From contig DATNFU010000005.1 in NCBI GenBank assembly GCA_035606235.1, positions 1 through 47,319 of the forward strand: 47,319 nt of DNA, given 5' to 3'. This DNA comes from 66-474 sp035606235. Lineage in GTDB: Bacteria; Pseudomonadota; Gammaproteobacteria; Xanthomonadales; Rhodanobacteraceae. The notes under the pieces are model-generated. The model worked only from the letters and a program-made list of their open reading frames with translations. It was not told the DNA's origin and ran no database searches. Of this stretch, positions 15,431-23,094 are shown in pieces (the stretch's first letter is position 1; each line of letters begins with the position of its first letter). Both the position numbers and the translations under genes were made by a program.

Positions 15431-17248
15431 TCAGTAACCGATCACCTCGCCGTCCTTGCGCATTTCGGTGGCGCCCCAGTACACGTGGTTCTTCGCGTCG
15501 TACTGGATCGCCTCGTAGCCGCCGAAATTGCCGGTGCCGCCGACGATCTTGTAGCCGCGTCTGGTCAGCGCGGCTTTCACCGCCGGATCGAAACCCGATT
15601 CCATTTCGACCCAGCCGATGCCCTGCGAGGCCTCGCCGGTGGGCTCGGCGTTGCCGTAATGCCGCCAGCGCGCGGCATCGCCGGCTTCCTGCACATTCAT
15701 GCCGAAATCGATCATGTTGACCAGCACCTGCACGTGCCCCTGCGGCTGCATGTCGCCGCCCATCACGCCGAACGCCATCCACGGTTTTCCATCCTTCATC
15801 ACGAACGCCGGAATGATGGTATGGAACGGCCGCTTGCCGGGCGCGTACACGTTTGCATCCTTCGGATTCAGCGAGTACAGCTCACCGCGATCCTGGAACA
15901 TGAAACCCAGGCCGTCGGCGACCAGGCCCGAACCCATGCCGCGATAGTTCGATTGGATCATCGATACCATCATGCCGTCGGAATCGGCGGTTTCGAAATC
16001 GGTGGTGTCGCCCTGGAACAGGCGCGGATCGCCGGGGCCGATGTGCGGGTTGGCGTGTGACAGACTGATCAGCTTGCGGCGCGTGTCCGCATATTTTTCG
16101 GACAACAAGCCTTTCATCGGCACGTTGACGAAACGCGGATCGGCGTAGAACTTGGCGAGGTCCTCGTAAGCCAGCCGTTTGGCTTCGATCTCGGCGGTCA
16201 GCGCATCGGCACTGCCCGCGCCCATCTTCTTCAGGTCGAAACCCTTCAAGATATTGAGCATCTCCAGCGTCGCGAATCCCTGCCCGTTCGGCGGCAATTC
16301 GTACACGTCATAACCGTGGTAATCCACCGATTGCGGCGTCACCCATTCGCCGTGGAAGTTCGCAAAGTCCGTATAGCGCAGGTCGCCGCCGATGCGCTTG
16401 AAATAGGCATCAATGGTGTGAGCGATCGCGCCCTTGTAGAACGCATCGCGCCCGCCTTGGGCGAGCAACGTGAGCGTGTGCGCCAGATCGGGATTGCGGA
16501 ACACCTCGCCCTCGGCCGGCGCGTGGCCATCGATCAGATATGTTTTACGCGCGTTATCGAGTTCCTCGATCAGCTTGGCATTTTTGTCGAACGACTCGAA
16601 ATTGCCCTTCCAGTATTCGGCAACGAGTTGGGTGACCGGAAAGCCGTTGTTCGCCAGCGCGATCGCGGGCGCGAGATCTTCCGCCATCGGCAGCTTGCCG
16701 AATTTTTCATGCAGCGCGAACCAGGTATCCACCGTGCCCGGCACGGTGATAGGCAGCGAACCCACGGCCGGAATGTGCGGCTTGTACGGCAGGCCGGCTT
16801 TTTGATACGCCGCCTTGACCTCCGCCTGCAGCTTTGCCAGATCACGGCCTTTCGCCGACGGACCGGAGCCGTTGTAGCCGTAGAGCTTATGCGTCTTCGG
16901 ATCCCACACGATCGCAAACGCATCGCCGCCGATGCCGTTCAATACCGGCTGGGTCAGGCCGAGCACCGCGTTGGCCGCGATCGCGGCATCCACCGCGCTG
17001 CCGCCCTTCTTCAGGATTTCGACGGCAGCGAGTGACGCCAGCGGTTGCTCGGTCGCGGCCATTCCGTGCTGCGCCAATACCGGCGAGCGCGACGCCCACG
17101 GTTGCCCGGAATAGCGATCGCCACGCCCGACCGCGGCATTGGTGCTACCCGAGGCCAGCAAAGCCAGCGCGCAGACCAGCGAAAATGTCATGCAGCGATG
17201 TCGAGGCGAGATCACGCGCCGCGCGAAACCGACCGAGGCGATATCCAT
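15431..17248 (-). CDS. ggt: Gamma-glutamyltransferase (GGT) family protein
   Basis: GGT precursors are exported, self-cleave, and transfer or hydrolyse gamma-glutamyl groups of glutathione and relatives. This 605-residue protein has a signal-like N-terminus (SLVCALALLASGSTNAA, about 23-39), GMAATEQPLASLAAVEIL, GSAVDAAIAANAVLGLTQP (83-101), and the auto-cleavage region GDTTDFETADSDGMMVSM, where Thr415 should become the N-terminal nucleophile of the small subunit. Typical enzymes have TTH here; this one has TTD. Then GMGSGLV and the C-terminal GGDMQPQGHVQVLVNMIDFG. Start ATG 17248 has GGGAG eight bases upstream; ATG 17266 lacks one. Periplasmic. Together with the Hut genes it can contribute glutamate, but no operon link is visible. 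Confidence 0.92.
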   Translation of the reverse strand: MDIASVGFARRVISPRHRCMTFSLVCALALLASGSTNAAVGRGDRYSGQPWASRSPVLAQHGMAATEQPLASLAAVEILKKGGSAVDAAIAANAVLGLTQPVLNGIGGDAFAIVWDPKTHKLYGYNGSGPSAKGRDLAKLQAEVKAAYQKAGLPYKPHIPAVGSLPITVPGTVDTWFALHEKFGKLPMAEDLAPAIALANNGFPVTQLVAEYWKGNFESFDKNAKLIEELDNARKTYLIDGHAPAEGEVFRNPDLAHTLTLLAQGGRDAFYKGAIAHTIDAYFKRIGGDLRYTDFANFHGEWVTPQSVDYHGYDVYELPPNGQGFATLEMLNILKGFDLKKMGAGSADALTAEIEAKRLAYEDLAKFYADPRFVNVPMKGLLSEKYADTRRKLISLSHANPHIGPGDPRLFQGDTTDFETADSDGMMVSMIQSNYRGMGSGLVADGLGFMFQDRGELYSLNPKDANVYAPGKRPFHTIIPAFVMKDGKPWMAFGVMGGDMQPQGHVQVLVNMIDFGMNVQEAGDAARWRHYGNAEPTGEASQGIGWVEMESGFDPAVKAALTRRGYKIVGGTGNFGGYEAIQYDAKNHVYWGATEMRKDGEVIGY

Positions 17249-17350
17249 GATGACGCTCCCACGCATGGAGGTAACCGTTGCGTAGTAGCACGATCATCGC
17301 GTACCTGCCAGTGCGGTTCGACGCAACGCGTGATTTCGGCAACCGCGCCC

Positions 17351-17530
17351 TTACGGCCTGCAGTGCGCCGGCACCCAGTAACCGTGCGCGTTGTAATGAC
17401 CCGGCACCCACCAGCATGCCGGCGGCGGAGGTGGCGGCGGCCGTCTGCGCGGCACCACCACACAACCGCTCACCGCCAAGGCGCTGCTGAAAACCAGCAC
17501 GCCCAGCAAACATCTTCCGATGCGCCGCAT
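17351..17530 (-). CDS. Tiny lipoprotein with proline-rich segment and Trp-Pro-Gly-His motifs
   Basis: The 59-residue product starts with a lipoprotein signal MRRIGRCLLGVLVFSSALAVSG ending in a lipobox before Cys23 (LAVSGC; shown in part here). The mature part has a run of prolines and two related units, WWVPGHYNAHG and YWVPAHC, of the Trp-x-Pro-Gly-His type found in many small cell-envelope proteins of Proteobacteria. Start ATG 17530 has GGAG seven bases upstream; the GTG at 17542 does not. It lies between hutF and ggt on the same strand. Probably an envelope lipoprotein; function unknown. Confidence 0.7.
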   Translation of the reverse strand: MRRIGRCLLGVLVFSSALAVSGCVVVPRRRPPPPPPPACWWVPGHYNAHGYWVPAHCRP

Positions 17531-17642
17531 GTTGTTCTCCACCGATGAATCCCGATGAAGAAAACGGCTGCACGCGTGCGCGGTTGACGGCGCGACACGC
17601 GCCGCGGCGGCGGCATTCAGCGTACAGCCGGCGACGCGGGCG

Positions 17643-19157
17643 TCATGCGGGCGCCAGTTGTTTCACCACGTGCCGATAGCGCTCGGCGATCGCCGCTTCG
17701 CCGCGGTGACGGAAATCCCGCACCACCCATTCGCCATTGACCATCACGTCGCGCACCAGCGGCGTGTTGCCGGCGAACACAAAGCTGTCGAGCGCGTTGC
17801 GCTCGTCACGCGCGGCGAGCGAGGGCGATTGTTCGTCCAGCACCAACAGGTCCGCGCGCGCGCCGATGCCGAATGGCGCGAGACCGGAAGCCTGTGCACC
17901 GCCGTGTAATGCGGCCTTCCACAATGTCTCGGCCACGCTCACGCCGGCCGCGCGTGCTGCGATGTTGCGCTGGTGCGCGACGAGACGCTGGCCGTATTCC
18001 AGCCAGCGCAATTCCTCGACCGGCGATACCGAGATGTGCGAATCCGAACCGATGCCGAGCGTGCCGCGCGCCTCCATGAAATTGGCGAGCGGAAACAGGC
18101 CATCGCCGAGATTGGCCTCCGTCGTCGGACACAGACCGGCGACCGCGCCGGACGCCGCGAGAGTTCGAATTTCATTCGCGTCCAGGTGCGTGGCGTGCAC
18201 CAGGCACCAGTTGGCATTCACCTCGGCGTGATCGAGCAGCCATTGCACCGGCCGCGCGCCGCGCAGCGCCAGGCATTCCTCCACTTCGACAAGTTGCTCG
18301 GCGACATGGATGTGGATGGGTCGAAGTTGCTGCGCTTGCGCGATGCCTTGAATGGCATCGTGCGCAGCAACCGGGGAAGAAGCAGGATGCCGGCTGGAAG
18401 CGGCTCCGCCGATGGATGCTTGCGACGAAGCCCATCCCAGCACTTCCCGCATCGCGGCTTCCGGCACCGCGCGCAACGAATGCAGCGCGATGCCGACGCG
18501 CAGCATCGGCGACTCCAGCGCGCGCGCGCGTTCCAGCAGACGCAAATACGATTCCACATCCGTGCCAAAGCGGCGCTGGCGTTCACTCAACGGCCGCCCG
18601 TCGAAACCGCCGCTCATGTACAGCACCGGCAGCAAGGTCAAGCCGATTCCGGCCTCGCGTGCGGCTTCAATGATCGCCAGCGACATCTCCGCCGGATCGG
18701 GATAGGGCTTCCCGTTCGGCGCATGATGCAGGTAATGGAATTCGCAGACATGCGTGTAGCCGGCTTTCAGCATCTCGACATACAGTTGCGCGGCGATCGC
18801 GCGCAGGTCACCCGGCGCGATCCGCGAAGCGAACGCGTACATCGTTTCGCGCCATGTCCAGAAGCTGTCGACCTTTTGCGATCGGCCGCGGTCGCGAGAA
18901 TCAGCAAGCGGCGATCCGCGCCCGCACGCTTCAACGGAGTCGCCACTCCTTTCCGCCAAGCCGGCCATCGCGCGCTGAAACGCATGCGAGTGCAGGTTCG
19001 GCATGCCGGGCAATATCAAACGGGCGGTCGGCGCGTCCGTCGCGCGCGCGGAAGTTGCGAGCGCCGCGATGCGGCCATCCTCGATGCGCAATTGCGCATC
19101 GGCGCGCCAGCCATCGGGCGTGAACAAGTTCCCGGCGTACACAGTGTTCGCATCCAT
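17643..19157 (-). CDS. hutF: Formimidoylglutamate deiminase HutF with two extra insertions
   Basis: HutF converts N-formimidoyl-glutamate to N-formylglutamate and ammonia in the five-step histidine pathway. The amidohydrolase signatures are visible: NLHSHAFQRAM with metal-binding His56 and His58, HIHVAEQ with a further His (about 284), and GSDSHISVSP with the catalytic Asp. The protein is 504 residues against about 450 usual for HutF. The excess is explained by two low-complexity stretches: residues about 74-96 (nt 18870-18938), between AERSGD and DSFWTWRE, and about 244-270 (nt 18350-18428), between LGWAS and the strand leading to HIHVAEQ. Both look like read-through of palindromic repeats. 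Start ATG 19157 fits homologues. Catalytic residues are intact, so it is probably functional. Confidence 0.93.
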   Translation of the reverse strand: MDANTVYAGNLFTPDGWRADAQLRIEDGRIAALATSARATDAPTARLILPGMPNLHSHAFQRAMAGLAERSGDSVEACGRGSPLADSRDRGRSQKVDSFWTWRETMYAFASRIAPGDLRAIAAQLYVEMLKAGYTHVCEFHYLHHAPNGKPYPDPAEMSLAIIEAAREAGIGLTLLPVLYMSGGFDGRPLSERQRRFGTDVESYLRLLERARALESPMLRVGIALHSLRAVPEAAMREVLGWASSQASIGGAASSRHPASSPVAAHDAIQGIAQAQQLRPIHIHVAEQLVEVEECLALRGARPVQWLLDHAEVNANWCLVHATHLDANEIRTLAASGAVAGLCPTTEANLGDGLFPLANFMEARGTLGIGSDSHISVSPVEELRWLEYGQRLVAHQRNIAARAAGVSVAETLWKAALHGGAQASGLAPFGIGARADLLVLDEQSPSLAARDERNALDSFVFAGNTPLVRDVMVNGEWVVRDFRHRGEAAIAERYRHVVKQLAPA

Positions 19158-19337
19158 GGCCGGGCAGGCTAGCAGAATACTAGCGACTTTCGGCCGACCG
19201 GCACGCCAGAAGCGGGAGCTTTGTCGCCAATGGAGCCGCTCCTCACGCGCCACCGTTCTTTTGCACGTCGGAGCGCAACGCTTCACCCCGGCCCGCGAAC
19301 AATCGCCACGCTGCCGCAGCGCCCGCATAATGCGCCG
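19158..19337. other. Intergenic region between divergent hutF and ClC genes
   Basis: This 180-base gap contains a repeat-like unit near 19200-19240 (AGAAGCGGGAGCTTTGTCGC, then GGAGCCGCTCC), similar in style to short palindromic repeats of Xanthomonadales. It must contain promoters of both flanking genes, but I see no clear -35/-10 pair and no hut-type operator I can name. Confidence 0.4.
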
Positions 19338-20726
19338 ATGCCGGAACCCGCCAAGCCCGCCACGCCGCTGCATCGCCTGCTCAGCCACGAGTGGTTGTCG
19401 CCCTTGCAATGGCGGCGGCGACTGCTGTTCTGGTGCGGCGCGGTGGGCGTCGCGCTGGCGGCAATTGCTTTCGCGAAGCTGAGCACGCTGGCCTATCAGG
19501 CTTTTGTGCGCATCATCGCCCATCGCTCATGGCTGCCGCTGCTGATGACACCGGCGGTGTTCGCGCTGCTTGCATGGCTGACTTCAGGCGCGTTGCGCGC
19601 CACGCGCGGTTCCGGCATCCCGCAAGCGATCGCGGCGTTGCAGGTTGAAGACGATGTGTTCCGGCATCGGCTGCTGTCGTTGCGGGTCGCCGCAGGCAAG
19701 ATGGGGTTGACCCTGGCCGCGCTGCTGGCCGGCGCATCGGTCGGCCGCGAAGGCCCGACCGTGCATGTCGGCGCCGGCTTGCTGTATTCGCTGGGACGCC
19801 GTTTCGGCTTCGCCGAGCCGGCCGCAGCAGGCCGCTTCGTGCTGGCCGGCGCCGCCGCCGGCCTGGCCGCCGCGTTCAACACGCCGCTCGCCGGCGTGGT
19901 GTTCGCGATCGAGGAAATGGCCGGTGCATTCGAACATCGCATGAGCGGCATCATTCTCACTGCGGTGATCATCGCCGGCATCGTCTCGCTCGGGCTACTC
20001 GGCAACTATGCCTACTTCGGCACGGTCACCATCGCGCTGCCACTGGGCCAGAGCTGGCTTGCGGTTCTGCTTTGCGGCGTGCTGTGCGGTATGGCAGGCG
20101 GCCTGTTCGCGCGAATCATCCTGTTGAGCGGCGGCGTTTTGTCGCAGATCGCAAAATTGCGCGCGCGCTTTCCGATTCCGTTCGCCGCGGCATGCGGGTT
20201 GGCGCTTGCGCTGATCGGCATGGCCAGCGCGGATACCGTGTATGGCACGGGTTACGACCAGGCGCGCGCCATCCTGCAGCACGTAACTGTGGCGCCGGGC
20301 GCGGGCTTCGGTGGTTTCAAGTTTCTCGCCAACATCGCGTCGTACTGGGCTGGCATTCCCGGCGGCATCTTTTCTCCGGCGCTGGCGGTCGGCGCCGGTT
20401 TGGGGCAGAACATCGCGCATCTGTTGCCGGGCTCGCCGCCCGCGGCGGTGGTGCTGCTCGGCATGGCGGCCTATCTCGCCGGCGTGACGCAATCGCCGCT
20501 GACCTCGGCGATCATCTCGATGGAACTCACCAACAACCAGGCGATGATCATTCCTATCCTCGCCGTGTGCCTGATCGCGCGCGGCAGTTCCGCGCTGTTC
20601 TGCCACACGCCTGTATACCGCGCGTTTGCGCAGAGGCTGGTGCTCGAATACGAGGACCAACGCCTGGCCGGACGCGCCCCCGATGACTCCGAACCGCGAC
20701 CCCGGCCAGGACTGGAACGCTCATGA
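19338..20726 (+). CDS. ClC-family chloride channel/transporter
   Basis: The 462-residue membrane protein has the ClC selectivity-filter motifs: GSGIPQ (91-96), GREGPTVHVG (136-145) with gating Glu138, and GGIFSPALAVGAG (about 344-356), and an internal FAIEE segment. About ten to twelve hydrophobic helices are spread over the chain. The gating Glu suggests Cl-/H+ exchange or gated conduction; the family cannot be subdivided further by eye. No CBS domains follow. Start ATG 19338 is the first in-frame Met preceding the amphipathic N-terminal helix. The stop overlaps the hutI start by four bases (ATGA), so the two are translationally coupled, an unusual pairing. Confidence 0.94.
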   Translation: MPEPAKPATPLHRLLSHEWLSPLQWRRRLLFWCGAVGVALAAIAFAKLSTLAYQAFVRIIAHRSWLPLLMTPAVFALLAWLTSGALRATRGSGIPQAIAALQVEDDVFRHRLLSLRVAAGKMGLTLAALLAGASVGREGPTVHVGAGLLYSLGRRFGFAEPAAAGRFVLAGAAAGLAAAFNTPLAGVVFAIEEMAGAFEHRMSGIILTAVIIAGIVSLGLLGNYAYFGTVTIALPLGQSWLAVLLCGVLCGMAGGLFARIILLSGGVLSQIAKLRARFPIPFAAACGLALALIGMASADTVYGTGYDQARAILQHVTVAPGAGFGGFKFLANIASYWAGIPGGIFSPALAVGAGLGQNIAHLLPGSPPAAVVLLGMAAYLAGVTQSPLTSAIISMELTNNQAMIIPILAVCLIARGSSALFCHTPVYRAFAQRLVLEYEDQRLAGRAPDDSEPRPRPGLERS

Positions 20727-21991
20727 CCGAATGCTGGGATCACCTGCTGCTCGACTGCAATCTGGTCACGCTCGCGGGCGAGTCCGGTTTCGCCATGATC
20801 GAGCAAGCCGCGCTCGGCTGGCGCGACGGCATCATCACTTTCGTCGGCCACGTCAGTAAATTGCCGGGCGAACCCGAAGCGCTCGCGAGCCGCGTCGAGT
20901 CGCTGCACGGCGCGTGGATTACCCCCGGACTGGTTGACTGCCATACCCATCTGGTATTTGCCGGCGTGCGTGCGGACGAGTTCCGGCGCCGCTTGCATGG
21001 CGAGGACTACGAAGCGATCGCGCGCACCGGCGGCGGCATTCTCTCCACCGTGCGCGCGACGCGCGCGGCGTCGGAAGACGAACTATTCGCGCAATCGCTA
21101 CCGCGCGCACGCGGCCTCGTTGCCGATGGCGTCACCACGGTCGAGATCAAATCCGGCTACGGGCTGGATTTGCAAACCGAATTGAAGATGCTGCGCGTGG
21201 CCAGACGCATCGGCGCCGAACTCGGCATCACGGTGCGCACCACCCTGCTGGCGCTGCACGCACTGCCTTCCGAATACGCCAACCGGCGCGCCGATTACGT
21301 CGCGATCGTGTGCGGCGAGTGGCTGCCCGCAGCAAAGGAAGCCGGGCTTGCCGACGCGGTGGATGCCTTCTGCGAGGGCATCGGCTTCACGCCGGAGGAA
21401 GTGCAACGCGTGTTCGAGTGTGCACGCGCACTGGAGTTGCCGGTGAAGTTGCATGCGGATCAACTGTCGGATCTCGCCGGCGGCGGATTGGCGGCCGCGA
21501 ACGCGGCGCTATCCGCAGATCATCTGGAATGTACCAGCCGCCAAGGCGTGGCCGCGATGGCGCGCGCCGGTACGCTCGCCGTGTTGTTGCCGGGCAGTTA
21601 TTACGCGCTGCGCGAAACACGCATGCCGCCGATCGAAGCGCTGCGCGAAGACGGCGTGCCCATCGCCGTGGCGACCGATCTCAATCCAGGTACCTCGCCG
21701 TTGTGCTCGCTGCGCCTGGCGATGTCGATGGCATGCACGTTGTTTCGCCTGACGCCGGAAGAAGCGCTGCGCGGCACCACGGTGAATGCCGCGCGCGCCC
21801 TGGGTTTGCTCGATCGCGGCACGCTCGCCATCGGCAAGCGCGCGGATCTGGCCGCCTGGAACATCCGCGATCCGGCCGAACTTGCCTACTGGATCGGCGG
21901 CTCGCTGATGCAACGCGTGTTTGCGGGCGGCCGGGAAGTGGATACGGCCCTCTTCGCGCGTGGTGACGACGCACAATGTCACGGAATGTGA
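20723..21991 (+). CDS. hutI: Imidazolonepropionase HutI
   Basis: HutI hydrolyses imidazolonepropionate to formimidoylglutamate, the step between HutU and HutF. The 422 residues carry TPGLVDCHTHLVFAG (metal-binding His pair), TTVEIKSGYGLDLQTELKM, LHADQL, SADHLEC and TDLNPGTSPLCSL, all characteristic of the family. Start ATG 20723 overlaps the end of the ClC gene by four bases; no other start fits. Cytoplasmic zinc or iron amidohydrolase. The ClC-hutI pair is transcribed away from hutF. Confidence 0.97.
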   Translation: MTECWDHLLLDCNLVTLAGESGFAMIEQAALGWRDGIITFVGHVSKLPGEPEALASRVESLHGAWITPGLVDCHTHLVFAGVRADEFRRRLHGEDYEAIARTGGGILSTVRATRAASEDELFAQSLPRARGLVADGVTTVEIKSGYGLDLQTELKMLRVARRIGAELGITVRTTLLALHALPSEYANRRADYVAIVCGEWLPAAKEAGLADAVDAFCEGIGFTPEEVQRVFECARALELPVKLHADQLSDLAGGGLAAANAALSADHLECTSRQGVAAMARAGTLAVLLPGSYYALRETRMPPIEALREDGVPIAVATDLNPGTSPLCSLRLAMSMACTLFRLTPEEALRGTTVNAARALGLLDRGTLAIGKRADLAAWNIRDPAELAYWIGGSLMQRVFAGGREVDTALFARGDDAQCHGM

Positions 21992-22117
21992 CCGTGAAAG
22001 CCAACCAGCTCACATTTTGCCACTATTTGGACGTCTAAACGCCTATTCATAGTCGTGACTTCCTGTCACAGGATCATCACAGAGTGTGACCACTGCGGCG
22101 AGCGCCGACTGCGTCAC
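21963..22117. promoter_or_regulatory. Cluster of GTGAC/GTCAC pentamers upstream of the SCPU-domain gene
   Basis: Seven copies of GTGAC or its complement GTCAC occur at 21963, 21978, 21988, 22055, 22065, 22086 and 22113. Two pairs form inverted repeats with exactly five-base spacers: GTCAC-GGAAT-GTGAC (21978-21992) and GTGAC-TTCCT-GTCAC (22055-22069). Start-to-start distances of 10, 10 and 21 bases approximate whole helical turns. This could be a binding region for a regulator of the downstream gene. The first copies lie within the end of hutI. No regulator can be named. Confidence 0.4.
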
Positions 22118-22181
22118 ATTCGTTGCACGTCAATGCGACGACGATCATGGACACCGATGTTCGCTCAACAGGGGAGCGATC

Positions 22182-22667
22182 ATGTCCACCATCGTAAAAA
22201 TCATTTTCCTCACGGCGGCGTTGTCCATTGCCGCGCTTGCCGACGCCGGCGAAACCAGCGGGCAATTGCGCGTCTCGGTCAACATCGTGGCTTCTTGCCG
22301 GTTCAGCGTCGACACCGCCACGCTGTCATTCGGCGACGTGGACCAGAGCGCCGGCAGCGCCGAGGCGCATACGGATCTTGGTGTTCGTTGCTCCAGCCAG
22401 CAGCCGTACGCAATCGGTTTTGATTACGGCCAGCACGCACAGGGCGGACAGCGGCGCATGAGCAACGGCAACGGCGGCGTGGCCTATCAACTTTACGCGG
22501 ATGCCTCGCATCGCCAGCCGCTGGGGCCGCACGGCTCGGATGGCGAAGTGCGCGGCCTGGGCAATGGCGACGAACAGACGATCCCCGTGTACGGCAAGCT
22601 CGATCTGGATCGCAATACACCGACCGGCATGTACAGCGACGTCGTGCGAATGACGGTTACCTGGTAG
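22182..22667 (+). CDS. Secreted spore-coat-U (SCPU) domain protein, fimbrial-type
   Basis: This 161-residue protein has a signal peptide (IIFLTAALSIAALADAGET; cleavage near ADA-GET) and one SCPU domain: VSVNIVASCRFSV with the first Cys, FGDVDQSAG, LGVRCSSQQPYAIGFDYG with the second Cys and the terminal YSDVVRMTVTW. SCPU proteins in Proteobacteria are usually subunits of secreted chaperone-usher-type fimbriae or biofilm pili (Csu-like). No chaperone or usher gene is adjacent, so it is a solitary member. Start ATG 22182 has AGGGGAG seven bases upstream. The long, repeat-rich upstream region suggests regulation of its own. Confidence 0.88.
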   Translation: MSTIVKIIFLTAALSIAALADAGETSGQLRVSVNIVASCRFSVDTATLSFGDVDQSAGSAEAHTDLGVRCSSQQPYAIGFDYGQHAQGGQRRMSNGNGGVAYQLYADASHRQPLGPHGSDGEVRGLGNGDEQTIPVYGKLDLDRNTPTGMYSDVVRMTVTW

Positions 22668-22808
22668 CTCGGCGCTCTTGCAGGCGCCAGGGCGAGAGAA
22701 TATTCAACCCGCCATCCATGGCGCTCCCTGCCCGGCCGCGATACCTGCCATCTTCAAGCCATCGAGGCTGTGTGCAATGCATGCGTCACGCAAACGCGAC
22801 GGCTTCGA

Positions 22809-22827
22809 CCCCGCATCGCGGGGTTTT
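22809..22827 (+). terminator. Rho-independent terminator candidate
   Basis: CCCCGC (22809-22814) pairs with GCGGGG (22818-22823) over a three-base loop and is followed by TTTT at 22824-22827. It is about 140 bases beyond the SCPU gene on the same strand and also 19 bases beyond the convergent THX gene's stop, so it may end both; the T-run favours plus-strand use. Confidence 0.55.
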
Positions 22828-22845
22828 AGTTGAACGCGATCGCGG

Positions 22846-23028
22846 TCAGCCGGATTTCTTGACTGCCTTCTTCACCGCGGCTTTCTTGACTGCCGGACGC
22901 GCGGCCGGCTTCGATGCGGTCGTCGCCTTCTTCACTGCCGCCTTGGATTTTGGCGAATGCGGGCGTGTGTTGCCGTGGCTGCCCGCATAAATCTTGCCTT
23001 TGCGCGTTTTCTTGTCGCCCTTGCCCAT
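22846..23028 (-). CDS. bTHX-like 30S ribosomal protein with Lys/Ala-rich tail
   Basis: The 60-residue product opens with MGKGDKKTRKGKIYAGSHGN and then TRP, closely matching the small 30S-associated protein THX known from Thermus and many Proteobacteria (about 26-35 residues, MGKGDKKT-K-GKI pattern). It continues with a tail of about 25 residues made of AAVKK-type repeats like histone H1 or DNA-binding tails, roughly doubling the protein. Start ATG 23028 has AGAGGA seven bases upstream; longer frames are non-homologous. THX sits in a cavity of the 30S head; the tail would project and could contact rRNA or DNA. Too small for many gene finders, but coding is well supported. Confidence 0.8.
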   Translation of the reverse strand: MGKGDKKTRKGKIYAGSHGNTRPHSPKSKAAVKKATTASKPAARPAVKKAAVKKAVKKSG

Positions 23029-23094
23029 GTTCGTTCCTCTGCCGCGGTTGTGGTGCGCGGATGGTAGCAGCACGCCACCACCGCGCAAGCCGCG

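Noticed and set aside
22077..22089. TCACA-GAG-TGTGA as a CRP/Clp binding site
   Set aside because: The consensus is TGTGA-N6-TCACA; here the half-sites are in the opposite orientation with a three-base spacer.
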